Source: Epiperipatus broadwayi (lineage: Eukaryota > Onychophora > Udeonychophora > Euonychophora > Peripatidae). Taken from it: 64,000 nt of DNA. Every line of letters begins with the position of its first letter. Position 1 is the first letter of the stretch. Of this stretch, positions 22,701 through 35,330 are shown one piece after another. The notes below the pieces were generated by a model, which searched no databases, was not told the origin of the DNA, and saw nothing but the letters and a program-made list of their open reading frames with translations. The DNA is taken from contig JAQFVV010000280.1 of assembly GCA_028023455.1 (NCBI GenBank), positions 671,001 through 735,000 of the forward strand, given 5' to 3'. A program made the position numbers and the translations under genes.

Positions 22701-25700
22701 ATCTAGACGTTGAGTTAGGATCAAGTTGCAAAACATTCTTACACATTTTATTGCTAAAATCATTAGTTATTCAATTTTGTTTCAGCTTTTCTGAAATGAA
22801 TGTGTACTGTGTTTAATTTGTTTTTTTTAAAACTATTTTTATATATGTCTATAGTATATGTTCAAATAGTGTTGACAAATTAGTCTTAGAACAGGATGGA
22901 TGTATATTGCAACAGATATCAGTGAAAATGGTTTGAAAATTTGTAGTGTTGTAAAAAAATTGAAAGAAGTTAAAAATACTTAAATATATGGAACTAGAAA
23001 GCAGTTCAGTATTAGTAGCAAGTACTAGCTTGCAAAGCCACAGTCAAGCAGCTAAAAAGTCTGTGGATTTAGAATATACACTGTGATTAAAAATCAAAGA
23101 AAAATTAAAATATTTTTGATAAAATACTGATGAGCAAGTGAGGATGTACAAAAGAGTTATAGTTTGTGATTGTGAAAGATTAAGTTTGTTGAAAGAATTT
23201 TTTTTTTTAAAAAATCCTTAAATGTTAGTGGGAAAATCCAAATTTTAATAATGCTACCAAAAAACTAGTCATATATATATAAAAAAATCGAATTTGAAGT
23301 TAGCAACAGAAAAATTAAAAGCTTTAGTAAAATATTATATTTGCAACATCAAATCCAAAATCTGTAAAGTTTTTAAATACCTAATAACTGATACTGTTAG
23401 TTTTCTTATGTATGGGGAAAAAGACTGAATCAGTGAAAACAAGTGATGAAACTAAAATGCATGTGAAAGAAGATTAATATTCAAACATTATGATTCAAAT
23501 ACTATGTCCTAGTTAGAGGAAATGGCACTCACTCAATTTGTGTTTGCACAACAAATTAAAATATGAAGATTAAAATATAAAGTGCCAAATTTATGAACAT
23601 TAGGCTCAGTGATAATGTAATAATGGTTGATTATAAATATTGTTTAACAAAGTTAATGTATGATGAGGTGGGTACAGCATTACATCTCTTTGTGTGAAAT
23701 ATTTTAAATAACAGCTAATTTAGCTATTATTAAGGAAAAAAATAGACTATATTGTTTTGAAGCAGTATGTGTTTTTTAACAGATATATTCTCATGGAATC
23801 CTTTTATAAACAGTTAATTGATTCTGAAAATATTGTTTTATGGGCAGAAAACACTCAACCATAAAAATTATTTGAAGAAGAATGTCAAAAAAAAAAAAAA
23901 AAGAAGAGAAACTGTGGAATCTTTAATTCTGCATAAAATTATGTTTTTGTTTTACAATACTAAGTTCAGTCTTTTCATTGGAACAATAACCGTTCAACAA
24001 TTTTTCCAGTAATAATCTATTATAAGAATTCTGAAAATGTTAAAATTTAAAAGTATTATTTGCATTTATGTTATAGTTAATGTTAATTTATTTCAGAAGA
24101 AATTTATACCTAATATCAGATTTGAATAAGACTATTTATTTCAGAAGATGCTTCATATTTATGATCAGGACTGATATCAGATTTTAATAAGATATATTAC
24201 TTTTCAAATGGTTTTTCTGCATAGTTACAAACAGAAAAAAACCCCTCAGATATATGGTATCATGAGCATGATAAAGGATTGTGATATTCTGAGGGAATAA
24301 ATTTGCATGAAGGCTGAATTATGACGTTTTCAGTTGTTTAAACTCAGGGAATCTAATATAGATGCCATGGATTTTTATTTTCTATAAAAAACAACACATA
24401 AAAGAAAAAAATGTTTGAAAAACATTTTAAAGATGCAAATCCAATGTATGGCATATATAACTTAACCATTTTCTTGTTTCAGATAAATTAATTATTTTCA
24501 AAGAGTAAGAAATCATGTTTTCTTTGTCAGAAATAGTACAAGAGTAAACTTCATGAAAATGCAATGATTATTGATAACATGGAAGTACTTTCAGCTAACA
24601 AGGGGAGACATCTGAGATGATAAAATAAAATTCCTCCATCTTGAAGATACTGTTTTTTTTTCTTGATGTACTTAAAAATATCTGATAATAATTTTGAAAT
24701 GCCTATGTCCCATATTCTTACCATGCTGAATCTAAGTGCACCATTAGTCACATGTAATATCTCTGCAAAGTAGAAATGGTTACTCAAAATTATCTTGCAA
24801 AACACATTTTGAGATTGTTCACAGAGTTATTTGCGATAATGCTAATGTGCATAAGGCACAGGCACACAATTATTTAAGAGTTTTATGTATTAACAATATT
24901 TAAGCAAAAGTCATATAAAAAAAAAGAATTATTATATGGATTTTATATTTCAAGAATTTTTGTTAACTTCCTAAGATCCCCCCCTCCCCCTTCAAGTTAT
25001 CTTACTTGCTATAATAGTATAATAACACTAATTTTTGTTTTAAAATGGGAATGATCTCAGAATAACTGAAAATTTGAATTAAAACAAAATTTTGTTTTTT
25101 ATATGTTTACTTTTTAATGCTTGTAAAATATTTTTTCAAAAATGAACTTTCCTCAAATGCAGCCAAATACATTTTTGTTTGAAATTTTTAAAAAATCTAG
25201 TATTTGACAAATTCAAAGTCAAGAACTTATAGATCTTGAAAATAAAAATTATCAAAATATAGTCATGTTGCATATCACCTTACAGCTTATAAAATAAGCT
25301 ACAATGTAATGATTTCTGTAGTTTTCTATTTTAATTTTAGCTGAAGTAATCATTTCTTGGATATTTGCATTTGAGCCAAAATTGTGATTTTTTTGGTATT
25401 TCAAGCATCTGTAATTCAACATTTAGTTTTGAAGTTGTAGCAAATAAAAATTTGAATTTTTTATTATTTTGGATGATACCATTTAGTGAGCTAAATTTGA
25501 AAAAATTGAAAATGATCAGGATTTTTGATTGAATCATTTGGTGTAGAATGACTATTATGTTATCTGATGCTTATTGACTAATCAGTACTTTTTCAATGTT
25601 GTAGATGAAAATAAATGGTGCTGCCATAAATTTAATGCATTAAAAGTAAAGTAAGAAGGGAGAGTTGTGAAATATTTATTTAATGTAAATCACTACATTT

Positions 25701-26251
25701 TACATATTTTAATGTAATAATTACAATTAGGGACACCCATATTTATTTATTACTTGCTCACCACCGTTGTTTACAATATTAATGTAATAATTACAATTGT
25801 TTATTTAAGAGAGAATTGAAAACATTCTGAGAATATAATTAAGGAATGTTTTGTTTTTTTAAGAGGAGTTATTTCACACCCAAAGAAATATTTTTTTATT
25901 TAAAAGAAAAAATGAAAATTGAAGTGTGCAGTTTCTTTTCCTCTTATTTATTTTGATATTTTGATTCAGTTACTAGATGATTATATCTTATTTTAGATAT
26001 CAATCATTATAATGGTTTAAAGTTATTAAAAATGATAGAGATTATTTTGCCTCTCACTTAATAAAGCATGAAGTCAATTTTACAGTAATTTAAATAAGCT
26101 GTCATAGTATTTATTATCTTAAAATTAATTTTCAATTTGTTTTAATATATTTATACAGTAATAAACTCAGTTTATCTTTTTTTTCCTTCAGAGAGTAAAG
26201 TAAAAACAATATATATGAGAAAACCATAAAGGAAAACATTAAAAATTGTAG
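19749..26251. other. AT-rich stretch, no gene seen
   Basis: Six and a half kilobases of AT-rich sequence. ORFs at 20537-20746, 24551-24805 and 25337-25537 have no motif, no splice context and no resemblance I recognise. A short near-duplicate (AATGTAATAATTACAATT) occurs at about 25,711 and 25,781. No element ends were resolved. Confidence 0.45.
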
Positions 26252-26255
26252 ATAG

Positions 26256-29200
26256 TGTACCAGTCAAAATCGTGTGTTCATTCAACAAGACCTAGAATCC
26301 AAGCAAACTATAGCAATCTAGCAATGTGCAAGAAACACAGGTCTGGAACAGTACTAAACGCTAACCTATTCGCCTGTGCTCCAGGGTCTCTGACTATATG
26401 GACTACGCTTTTGAGAATACTAGTAAGCTTTCATTTCCTCCAGTTCCAGCAATGAGATCAGGGTGAGCAAAGAGACTTGGAAATCGATAATATTTAAACA
26501 ATTAGCCAATGATTATCACAAAATATATTACTTAAAGTGCGGGGTAGGCTATTCTTTAATAGATTAATAATTATATACTTAATATCGCTCAAGGCAACTT
26601 TAAATAAAATGAATTAATTAATTAATACCAATAAGATCTTTAATTGAATTTGAAATAATTTAACTTAACCTAAACAGTCATACGAGAGAGATTTGGGCAA
26701 TGAATAACAAATGCGAGAATATAGAAAATAATATAATATAAATTTATTAAACAATTAAATATGGTAATAACAAAAATAGCTGTATAGAATGTCTGGAAAA
26801 TGGGAGTTATAACTTTAATTTGCAATCACGCACTTTAGAGATGAGTCGATAAATCATAATATTTATATAAATACATAGTGTTACTACATACAGTTAGTTG
26901 GTGCAATTATTACATATCTAGAACAATGGATCATTCGTGCGGTTGCTCAGATATTGTGGTGCGGTTAATATGCCAAGAATCAATAGATCAATTAGGTAAC
27001 CAAATATCTTGGAACTTAATCCTCATCTAAGATATTATATATTCACACTAATAAGCTGTATTGGTTATTATATATAGATATGAATAAGAATTTGAATTGT
27101 GTGATTTGAAAAATGTGTGATATTTTGGAGATTACTCAGATGCGTGGGAGCAAAACTATTCAGCCTAAAAGAAGCTGTAATGCATAATCTGTCTTAAAAA
27201 TTAAATGAATGGATGGCGAACGACATATAATTACGACTAATAAAGAGCATTGCAGGTGAATAGGAAACTGAATAATAATCATAATAGTAAGGCAGTATTA
27301 CGTTATCACTTACAATTGTATCTAGAGAGGTGGTCGTTTAAGACGCTCTTGAGTGGCTTTGTCATATTGGTGCGAAAGGAGTATGCCTGCACAATGGCCA
27401 AGGTCATATCTCAGAAGTGTAATGTCACAAATGGGTGTTGGGACGGTTCATCCGTATGTTTCCCATACACTGATTCATTGGGGGTGCCTGGAGAAGATCC
27501 TGAGTAGGAAAATACATCTTCTTTTAGAGGGATGATGAATAGTGGGATTGGTCATTCCGAAGTCCCAAAATAATGACAGAGCAGGAAAATTATAAATAAC
27601 GATTGCAATGATACACTTATAACGCCCAAAACATAAATAGTTCGTGTCACTAACGACCACGATAAATTAATAAACACCTGACTCTTATAAGATGCTCTCC
27701 TGCGCAATGGAATGCTTAAATGCAAATCATCCTGGGCAGTTAACTAATGATCAATAAACACCCATAAAGGGGTCAGAGTTAAAACTAAAAGGGATAAATT
27801 GCTCTCTCCCACCCCTCAGAATTATCTCCACATTTCTACCAGCAGTCATTGCACAGATAACTGTGATTACTTATAAAATAACAGCCTTTCACGTTACAAT
27901 TATTTAAATAAAATTAGAAATTACATATTAAATTCACTGCTGGTGAGATGTACTTAGTTAAAATGATAACTTTTAATAATGAGGTGAGGATTAAATTTTT
28001 ATAGTTAGGTGTAATAATTTAATGTAAATATCAAAACCTTCTGGTCATTTATAGAATAACATTATTGAAAATAATTTGTATAAAACCTAGCGAGTTTATA
28101 ACAACAAACTTTAAAGGAAATTTAAGTCTCCTTAGTTTTTAATAGGAGAAAACTATTGTGGGGGGGGGTATGTTCACTCGCTAGATTGTATACTTTAAAT
28201 TAGAATAATAAAATAAAACAGTCAATTAATTCTAAATTGCCGCACCAAAACAGAAAATTGATATATTATTATAATAAATCGCACAGACATTATTAGCATT
28301 TACAGTTATGTGACAGCTTTAAAATTAAGAAGGAAGGAAAGGCGTACAATATAATCAAAACAAAATATTATAATAAATCGCAGACATTATTAGTATTTAT
28401 ATGATAACTTTAACATTAAGTAAAGAAGGAATGATGTACAATATAGTTTAGAATTAGGAGAATTATTAATTCAGAGTTCATAGCTGACGGCAAGATAGAT
28501 ATTACCTTGGACTTGAGGATATGCCAATGTAGATAATTGGTGGATCATGATCATGGGCTAGCTTGGGTTTGAAACAGGCATTTATAGAGATTGCAGAGTC
28601 TTTTAAGCACACATTTTCCGGACAGTTCGCATATTAGGTTTAGATGTTTCTAACTGGGCACAGTGAGCTAGATAAGCCTCCCAGAGGCAGGAGATGGAAG
28701 ATTTCTTTTCACCCCTGCATGATTTTGCTGCACAATGCAAACTTGCATGAAGTATCTTTGACTGGACACGAAACAAAAATTAGACCAAAAAATATAAAAT
28801 ATTAGCTATTTATACAAGTACACATTAAAGAATCAACCGCTGCAGGAATGAAAAGATCAGAGCAATAAAATGACCAGATAAAATAATTAAGAACCTGACA
28901 TCTATGACTTTGTGTGTATTTTAAGAATGATACAAAGGTCCGCAAATTTTTAAAATAAAACTAATTATATTGCTTAACTATTAAATATCACTCAAACTCA
29001 CAAACCGCTAGTAATAAAATTTCCCAGCTAGAGCGGTTTGTCTTCCAAATGGCATTTGTATTTCTGCATAAATTAGAAGCAATAAAACTTCAAGAATATC
29101 GTGATTTGTCTCTCAATGGCAATTGTATTTCTACATTAATTAGAGGCAATAAACTTTTAAAAATACCATGGTTTAATCTCTTAATTGACCATTCTATTTT

Positions 29201-29491
29201 TATAAAATTACTACATGCAGATTTACAAAATATATATAATATAAATTGGTTAGAAAGTTATTGAAATAAAATTATAAAATTCTATAACTTTCAAATATTA
29301 CTTTTCATACGCACATACCCATGTGTGAGATAAATGGGCAAACAAACTAAATGTTTGTGTATCCATACATCTCACTATATATATATATTATTGCCTATTA
29401 AATATATATAATTTGGGTTCAAACCCATTCTAGTGACTATATAATTGGCACTAGGTGAAGCACAAATCTGCAGGGCAGATTTCCAGCTTCA
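26256..29491 (+). mobile_element. Solo-LTR-like repeat B, ~3.2 kb
   Basis: It starts TGTACCAGTC and ends CCAGCTTCA, and is bracketed by ATAG (26252-26255 and 29492-29495). The first ~200 bp align with copy A: TGTACCAGT, then CA(A)CAAGA..TAGAATC, then ACACAGGTC and CTAACCT.TT. A GCACCAAAA block at ~28.24 kb matches copies A and C. It contains a ~110-bp imperfect tandem duplication at 28260-28445 and a G9 run at 28161. ORFs at 27250-27507 and 27353-27535 overlap in different frames and look like chance. Divergence from A and C is high, so the boundaries rest mainly on the end motifs and the 4-bp duplication. Confidence 0.55.
28260..28445 (+). repeat. Imperfect tandem duplication in repeat B
   Basis: TATTATAATAAATCGCA...GACATTATTAG at ~28265 recurs at ~28367, and both are followed by GTACAATATA. 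The unit is about 105-110 bp. Confidence 0.6.
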
Positions 29492-29495
29492 ATAG

Positions 29496-30775
29496 GAATA
29501 ATTTAATGTTCAGTAAAATATATGCAAAGTACAATTTAACTGTTAATTTAAAGCATATCTCGGTTTTTTATAGCTCAAAACATCATACGCTTATTATTTG
29601 CAAAATATATTTATGTATACGATAATAATGTTACAGTAATTGTGTGTAAAATTAAAAAAATTATTTGATAGACATTTGTCTTGTGCACATTTTACATTTC
29701 AATTCAGAATACAATCTTCCAAGATTGATAGCACTCATTGCTATGAACATGGAACATGTCTTGACAAAGTTTGGCAAAACTTCAGGCTCACCATCTCCTT
29801 TTATTTAATACTGATTTGTAATACGAGTAAGCATCTAAACAAGAGTTCTATGAAGGATGCACATATATATAGAACTGTTGCAGTACTCATAAAATGTTGT
29901 ACTTTCATCTCTGGTTCATGCATCTTTGAAAAGTTCAGTCCACTTTCATATTTCACCATTTTCTTCATTTATTTACGGGAACAAAACAATATCAAAATTA
30001 AATGTAATAAACCAGGATAAGGTATGAAATTAGGAAGCTTATAAATAAATATACACAATTATTGGCGATGAATTAATGCTTATAAATGATATATTTATAA
30101 TTGTTCATTAAGAAAAGTACTCTTGATAGATTTCACTTTGTCCAAAAAGAAAAAATAAAGTGCAAAGAGGATAGTGTGTCATTTTAGTGTTTCAGGATTA
30201 TGTTTTATCAGTCTGATAATATAAATTAACAGTTTAGGATCAATGGAACTGAAAATAAATGTTATATGGGTCTTGTTATAGGACAAAAATTTCAATAGGA
30301 AAAATGCAAGAAAAAAAACTAACATGAACAATGTTATGAGAATTCACTATATATATATGCATATTATTAGTCAAAAGTTTATTATTGGTTTATTTATAAA
30401 TATAATTGATAATAGTAGCTTCTGAAACTGTGAATCTTAATCTAATTGAACTATGTATTTGAATGAATTATTGATTTATGTTCTAGTTGTGACTTTAGCA
30501 AGAGGTCATTATAATGCTATTCTCAGTGCAAGGCAAAGATATTAGATGATGACTCTACTTTTTTTTTTTACATATTTATAGTATACGATAATGTTATAGC
30601 TAAATAGTAATGTTCATAACAGAAATAGAATTTTAATGAATTACATTCTAGGAAGTAAGGATTATTTATAAATTGATAAGTAAATAGATTATTATGAAAA
30701 TATTGCTTTTAAATTATTTTATTGAAATAAGATATTGATTAATGTTTTCCTGAAGATTTGTGATGATTGTATTTT
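29496..30775. other. AT-rich stretch, no gene seen
   Basis: This region holds the longest otherwise unexplained ORF (29640-30020, 126 aa). It is cysteine-rich at random spacing, has no recognisable domain and no splice evidence, and I treat it as chance. Confidence 0.45.
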
Positions 30776-30916
30776 ACTTGTATTTATATATTGGACTATT
30801 TCCATCATCTAGTATTGAGAATTGAATCTCTAGAAAAAATTAACTTTAGTTAAATTTTCAAAGTACATTCAACTATTAGTAATAGACACAGAAATAGTCC
30901 AATATATAAATACAAG
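30776..30916. repeat. Foldback repeat related to the Penelope-like terminal repeat
   Basis: TTGTATTTATATATTGGACT at the left is mirrored by its reverse complement at the right (AATAGTCCAATATATAAATA), a ~26-bp inverted repeat with a ~90-bp loop. The left arm and loop (TTGGACTATTTCCATCATCT through TAGTAATA) closely match 48690-48780, the end of the Penelope-like element's inverted terminal repeat. It sits ~230 bp upstream of a RALGAPA exon. Confidence 0.65.
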
Positions 30917-31147
30917 GTATTGATTAGTTTACAAAGAAAATATTAAATTTAATTAGTATTACTATTATATAAAACATGATTATAATAAAATATTATTTTT
31001 AATTATTATAAATATAAAATAATAAATTTACATTGCAAATAATCAATTATTAATTATATGATTACATACAAGTGCATTTTAAAATATAAGTTTATATATT
31101 GAAATGTACTGTTTATATATTTTTTTATAATTTTTTTTTTTTTATAG

Positions 31148-31258
31148 ATAATGTGGATGTTTCAGAGGCAAAGACATTTTTTGAAAGTTATTTTAGTCAT
31201 ATTTATCACATATTTTATGATGTATTCATCACTGTTGAAGGTAGTTTAAAACAAAGAG
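31148..31258 (+). CDS. RALGAPA1: RALGAPA exon (N-terminal region, exon a)
   Basis: The acceptor is a long T tract ending TATAG, and the donor is GTATGT. The 111-bp exon encodes NVDVSEAKTFFESYFSHIYH and then IFYDVFITVEGSLKQR. This matches the conserved N-terminal region of Ral GTPase-activating protein alpha, where vertebrate proteins have a FF..HFSHIYYVFFE..VTIEASLKQ motif. RALGAPA is the catalytic subunit of the RalGAP complex (with RALGAPB), which switches off RalA and RalB; its GAP domain is far downstream of this part. The exon starts in phase 1 (its first two bases finish a codon) and ends in phase 1, joining the next exon in frame. The preceding exon with the start codon was not found in the 31 kb upstream in this window. 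Confidence 0.85.
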
Positions 31259-32372
31259 GTATGTTAAAAAGTAGTCATTATTTTGTTGATAAAATAACTA
31301 TCTTATTATCATTATATTTTTTGGCATCATGAGATCCTGAAATAAAATATAGAGCAATATAACATTTTTTTTTTTAGTATGGTTCTGAAAATCTGAAAGA
31401 AAGTTGCACAAATGTACATGATGAAATTTGAATCAAATTAAAATAGTGATCTAATTTTTTGAAAGCATGAAGAATAATGACTTTATTTAAATTGAAAAAA
31501 TAAAAGCTGTTCGAAGCAACTATGATTGGTGAGAAGCTGTGATAGATATCATAAAGAATTGCTAGTTTAAAAAAATTACAAACTACGATGCACTAGATTA
31601 TAGCAGAGATCAACACATTAGTCTTTATGAAAAATTTATAATCAACTTCACAAGCAGCACATTTATAGATAAGATGCCATTTTAGAAACAATTCTGATAT
31701 GAATGTTGTGTCATGGAAACTGTCATGACAAACATAAGAACTGGATGACCAGTATCATGCAATTTGTTTGAATGAATCATCAGCTACATTTTTTTTAAGC
31801 ATTTCATTTAGTATTCACCAGAATAAGCTTATCAGCAATAACGATTTCTTCTTATTATAAAATCTGATAATGGAACTTACAGGTTTAATGTTGCCACAAC
31901 ATAATATTTTTGGGTATAGTTATCAATCTGCATAATTACATTACAGTGTGAGTTGATCTAACATTTTAGAGTACTATGTTCATTTCAAAGACTAATGTTT
32001 CTTAATATTACAATCACCTTTGAAGATGATAATTATAATTAATAGTCAAATATTGGTTTGAGGAATTTTGAGATTTATGTTAAATAATCTTATATTATTT
32101 CCTGCAATCGTCTGATTACAATATTTAGCCTACGAAGAACAATTTTTAATGAGTGAAAAGTTTATATTCTCCATCAACATTTTTGGAAACCTTGAATTTT
32201 TTTTCATGAGAAATAGATTAATATTTCTCTAGACACTATTTATATAAGTGCATCCCATGTAAAATAAACGTTCAGAGTGATTTTGATTCAAACAATGGCC
32301 TGTAGTATATTAATAAAAGCATCATAGGGATTCACTAACCATTTTGTCTAATCCTTTCACTTGTATATATAT
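31259..32372. other. RALGAPA intron sequence, nothing further seen
   Basis: Intron sequence from the GTATGT donor to solo-LTR-like repeat C. AT-rich, with no conserved peptide or RNA. Confidence 0.5.
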
Positions 32373-35330
32373 TGTACCGGTCAAAATATGTTGATTCATC
32401 TAGCATGAGCTGGAACTTAATGAAACATACTTCAAACACAGTCCAGCCGAGATTTAGATTAGGGACCAACCTAGATTCGAACCCATTCCACAAGCCCCAG
32501 ATTGAACATCTAATGAATAACATAATAATGATGACACATGGGAATTAATTCTTAAATCCGGCCCACTAGAAGAGTGAAAGAGACAATGAGACATATTTAA
32601 CAAAAGAACACATAGATATATTGGAATGTATGGAAGTGGAGAGAAGGTAATTCGAACTACATAAGTGGCTTGAATAATAAAATATTTAATAAAACATTTA
32701 ATGAAACAGTAAATTAATTATATATTTACTTGAATATGTGTGACAAGATGATGTACCTGGAGGTAGAGAGTTACATACAATTAATCGCGCTATTAAGATT
32801 CATATGCTCATATAAATAAACGACATATTGTATGTAAATAGGTATATTTGGTGGATGAGATCAAGATGCCAATCATTTGATTACAAAACAAACTTATAAC
32901 GTATTTGAATTAACGCTTTAGTCGTGGTTCTGAAAGATGATGATTAATGTACAAATTTCTGGACCATTCTGGGAATCATTATTCATATTACATAAACTAT
33001 TTTTATGCAGTTTCGGTTGTGAAAATCAATAAAATATATTTTAAAAACAGTTATATTTGTGAATATTTAATAAAATAACAGACATTTAAATCAAGTTTAT
33101 TTGCTTAGTGAACAAAATATTTTAAATTATTCTTTAAATTCGGATTTTAAAAAGAAAAGAACATTTCACCTTTCTAACAGATATATACTCTTAAATAAAC
33201 GAGATAAATTGCGATGGTGGGATTTTTTTTTAAATAAGAAGAAAAGCAACATTATTAATTAAACTAATTATTACATTTGGAACGATATATATATAAGCAA
33301 AGCGCAATTTTATTGTTATAGCATCGAAATGAGGTCATTAAATAAATAAATTAATTAATGGAAAAGTAACGGTGCTGACATAAAAGCAGAAGAATCCGAC
33401 GTGAGATTGTGCTTCTAAACGAAGAAAAAGAAGTGGCCAAGAGTCCCTTTTCTAGGGTACTGCTTAGAGAATTTTATTTAGGCTTGGCGGTGGTCCCCAG
33501 GGTTCTCTAGTGCAAAAAGCATGTAATATTAAAAAAACTAAGCCATATATCAGCAACGCAGCATAACACTATGTCTTTAATGACATGAAATGGAAGTTAC
33601 TATTTTAAGATACATGAACCTCACTCGAATGCTATAATTTAGGCAAGTGACACTATGCTATGTAATATATATTTAAAAACATATTGAAATCCCATCCTTG
33701 AAATTTTATAATTTTAGATTAATCAAGTCTTTGAAATATTAAGAGTATAGCATTGTAATATGGAATATATATATATTAAAAAAATAGTAACAATAAGAAA
33801 TCACCTTTTCAGAATTAAGTGAGCAACATATAAAATATTTAATAGCGTTAATTTTTCGGTGATTTAAAAGTTATACATAATAATACCTTTTTTTATACAT
33901 AAAGAAAATCATGAAACTAGGTTAACTTGAGAAACAATCTGGCGAGCATATTAAATAAGACTGTATATAAATCTAATTCAAAAGGGAGGGGAGTTTTATT
34001 AACTTTGACCCAAGGAGGTCTGAATAGATAGGGAAAAATAACTTTATACATTAGACTCGCAAGATTGTTTAGATTGGCAACTTAAAATAATAAAATAAAA
34101 CATATTTTAAAATTAAGAAAGGAACCGCACCAAGATTAAAGAAATAAGAGCATATGACAGATTTTACATATAAAAAAAAATTATTAGTATGAGAACAAAT
34201 TTATATTAACAGTTAAAAAAAAACATTTCATTTAACAATTTAAATAAGAAATCCCGATAGCCGAGGTTGAGATTAGTTTTAGAAGGAATTAAATGCAAAT
34301 TTCATAGGCGGTTCGTAGGTTAATTACCTTGCTATATTAAAGAGTCCACTTTTACAGTTCAGCTCTAGCATGGCAAATTAACAGGATTCAAACAATTTCC
34401 AATGTAGTAGCAAGTTTCCATCAGGCATTCCCATGTTCTTAGATCATACTTTTTATCAGTTTTGGAGCATCAGTGAGATGATTATTGGCGGCGAGAGACT
34501 GACCAGCAAAGGTGAGAAAAGGTGGTTAGTTTGACTACTCGTTCAACATTTTGGAAAATAAAGTAGTGTGGAGTATTTTTGTGACTGCTAATCTACAAAC
34601 TAGTTCTCCCTAGGCAGTCAAAAATCGGCCCATTATATACTACCCTCAGGTATTTGAGGAATGCTTTTAATATTCCTTTTTTTAATTTCATTCACAATTG
34701 CTATCTAGTAGGAATTTTTTCATTTCCTTCACCTATTGTTTTGGAGATGCAACTGTTAGATAATTTGTCCAAAAATATATTCAAATCTATTTCCAAACTA
34801 GAAATAGATTTGATAAAATGTTAATTGCAAAAATAGAAATTCTTAATTTGATTTCTTTTTTTACTTTTAGTACAGTTTAATTAGACATTCTTTCCCAAAA
34901 TTAGACAATGTAAAATTTTCACCCTTTTAATTATTTTTGGACAATTAACAGTTGCATACTCCATCTTGGATTTTTAAAAGAAAAAAATACAGTTTTTTAA
35001 ATAAAGAATTTAAACGAAAAGTTTTAATTTTACAAACTTAAAAAAAAAAAAAAAATTGTAAAATTAATATCGTGTTAGTAATTTCTCCCGTTATATATAT
35101 ATATATTTGAGCTGCACCTAATATATTTTGATTTTAATAAGAAGAATTAATAATAAATAATAGTATAAAATATTAAAAAATAAACTTAGGTGCATATCTT
35201 AAACATATACATAGAATAGATATACATGAATATAGGAGTGGGATGGAACATAAGGTTTAAACATGGGTTAGTAACTTGATAAGTATCAAGAACCATAAAG
35301 CTCAATCGTCAATTAGGATTGATTGCTTCA
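32373..35330 (+). mobile_element. Solo-LTR-like repeat C, ~3.0 kb, in RALGAPA intron
   Basis: It starts TGTACCGGTC, ends ATTGCTTCA and is flanked by ATAT on both sides (weak evidence, because the flank is an AT repeat). It shares the A/B family start (ATATGTTGATTCATC...) and, at 34.65-35.3 kb, blocks collinear with copy A at 3.6-4.2 kb: TTGGAGATGCAA, GTCCAAAAATA, GAAATAGATTTGATAAAA, CTCCATCTTG and AACATGGGTTA. There is no coding capacity for gag or pol. It lies in the intron between the first two identified RALGAPA exons, in the same orientation as the gene. Confidence 0.6.

Noticed and set aside
23126-23145. CTGATGAGCAAGTGAGG, a hammerhead-like core start
   Set aside because: No stem II partner and no GAAA at the right spacing.
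27250-27535. Overlapping ORFs of 85 and 60 aa inside repeat B
   Set aside because: They overlap in different frames and are not found in sister copies. They reflect locally higher GC rather than coding.
29640-30020. 126-aa ORF
   Set aside because: No recognisable domain and no splice or promoter context. The region is next to a solo-LTR-like repeat; a chance frame is likely.
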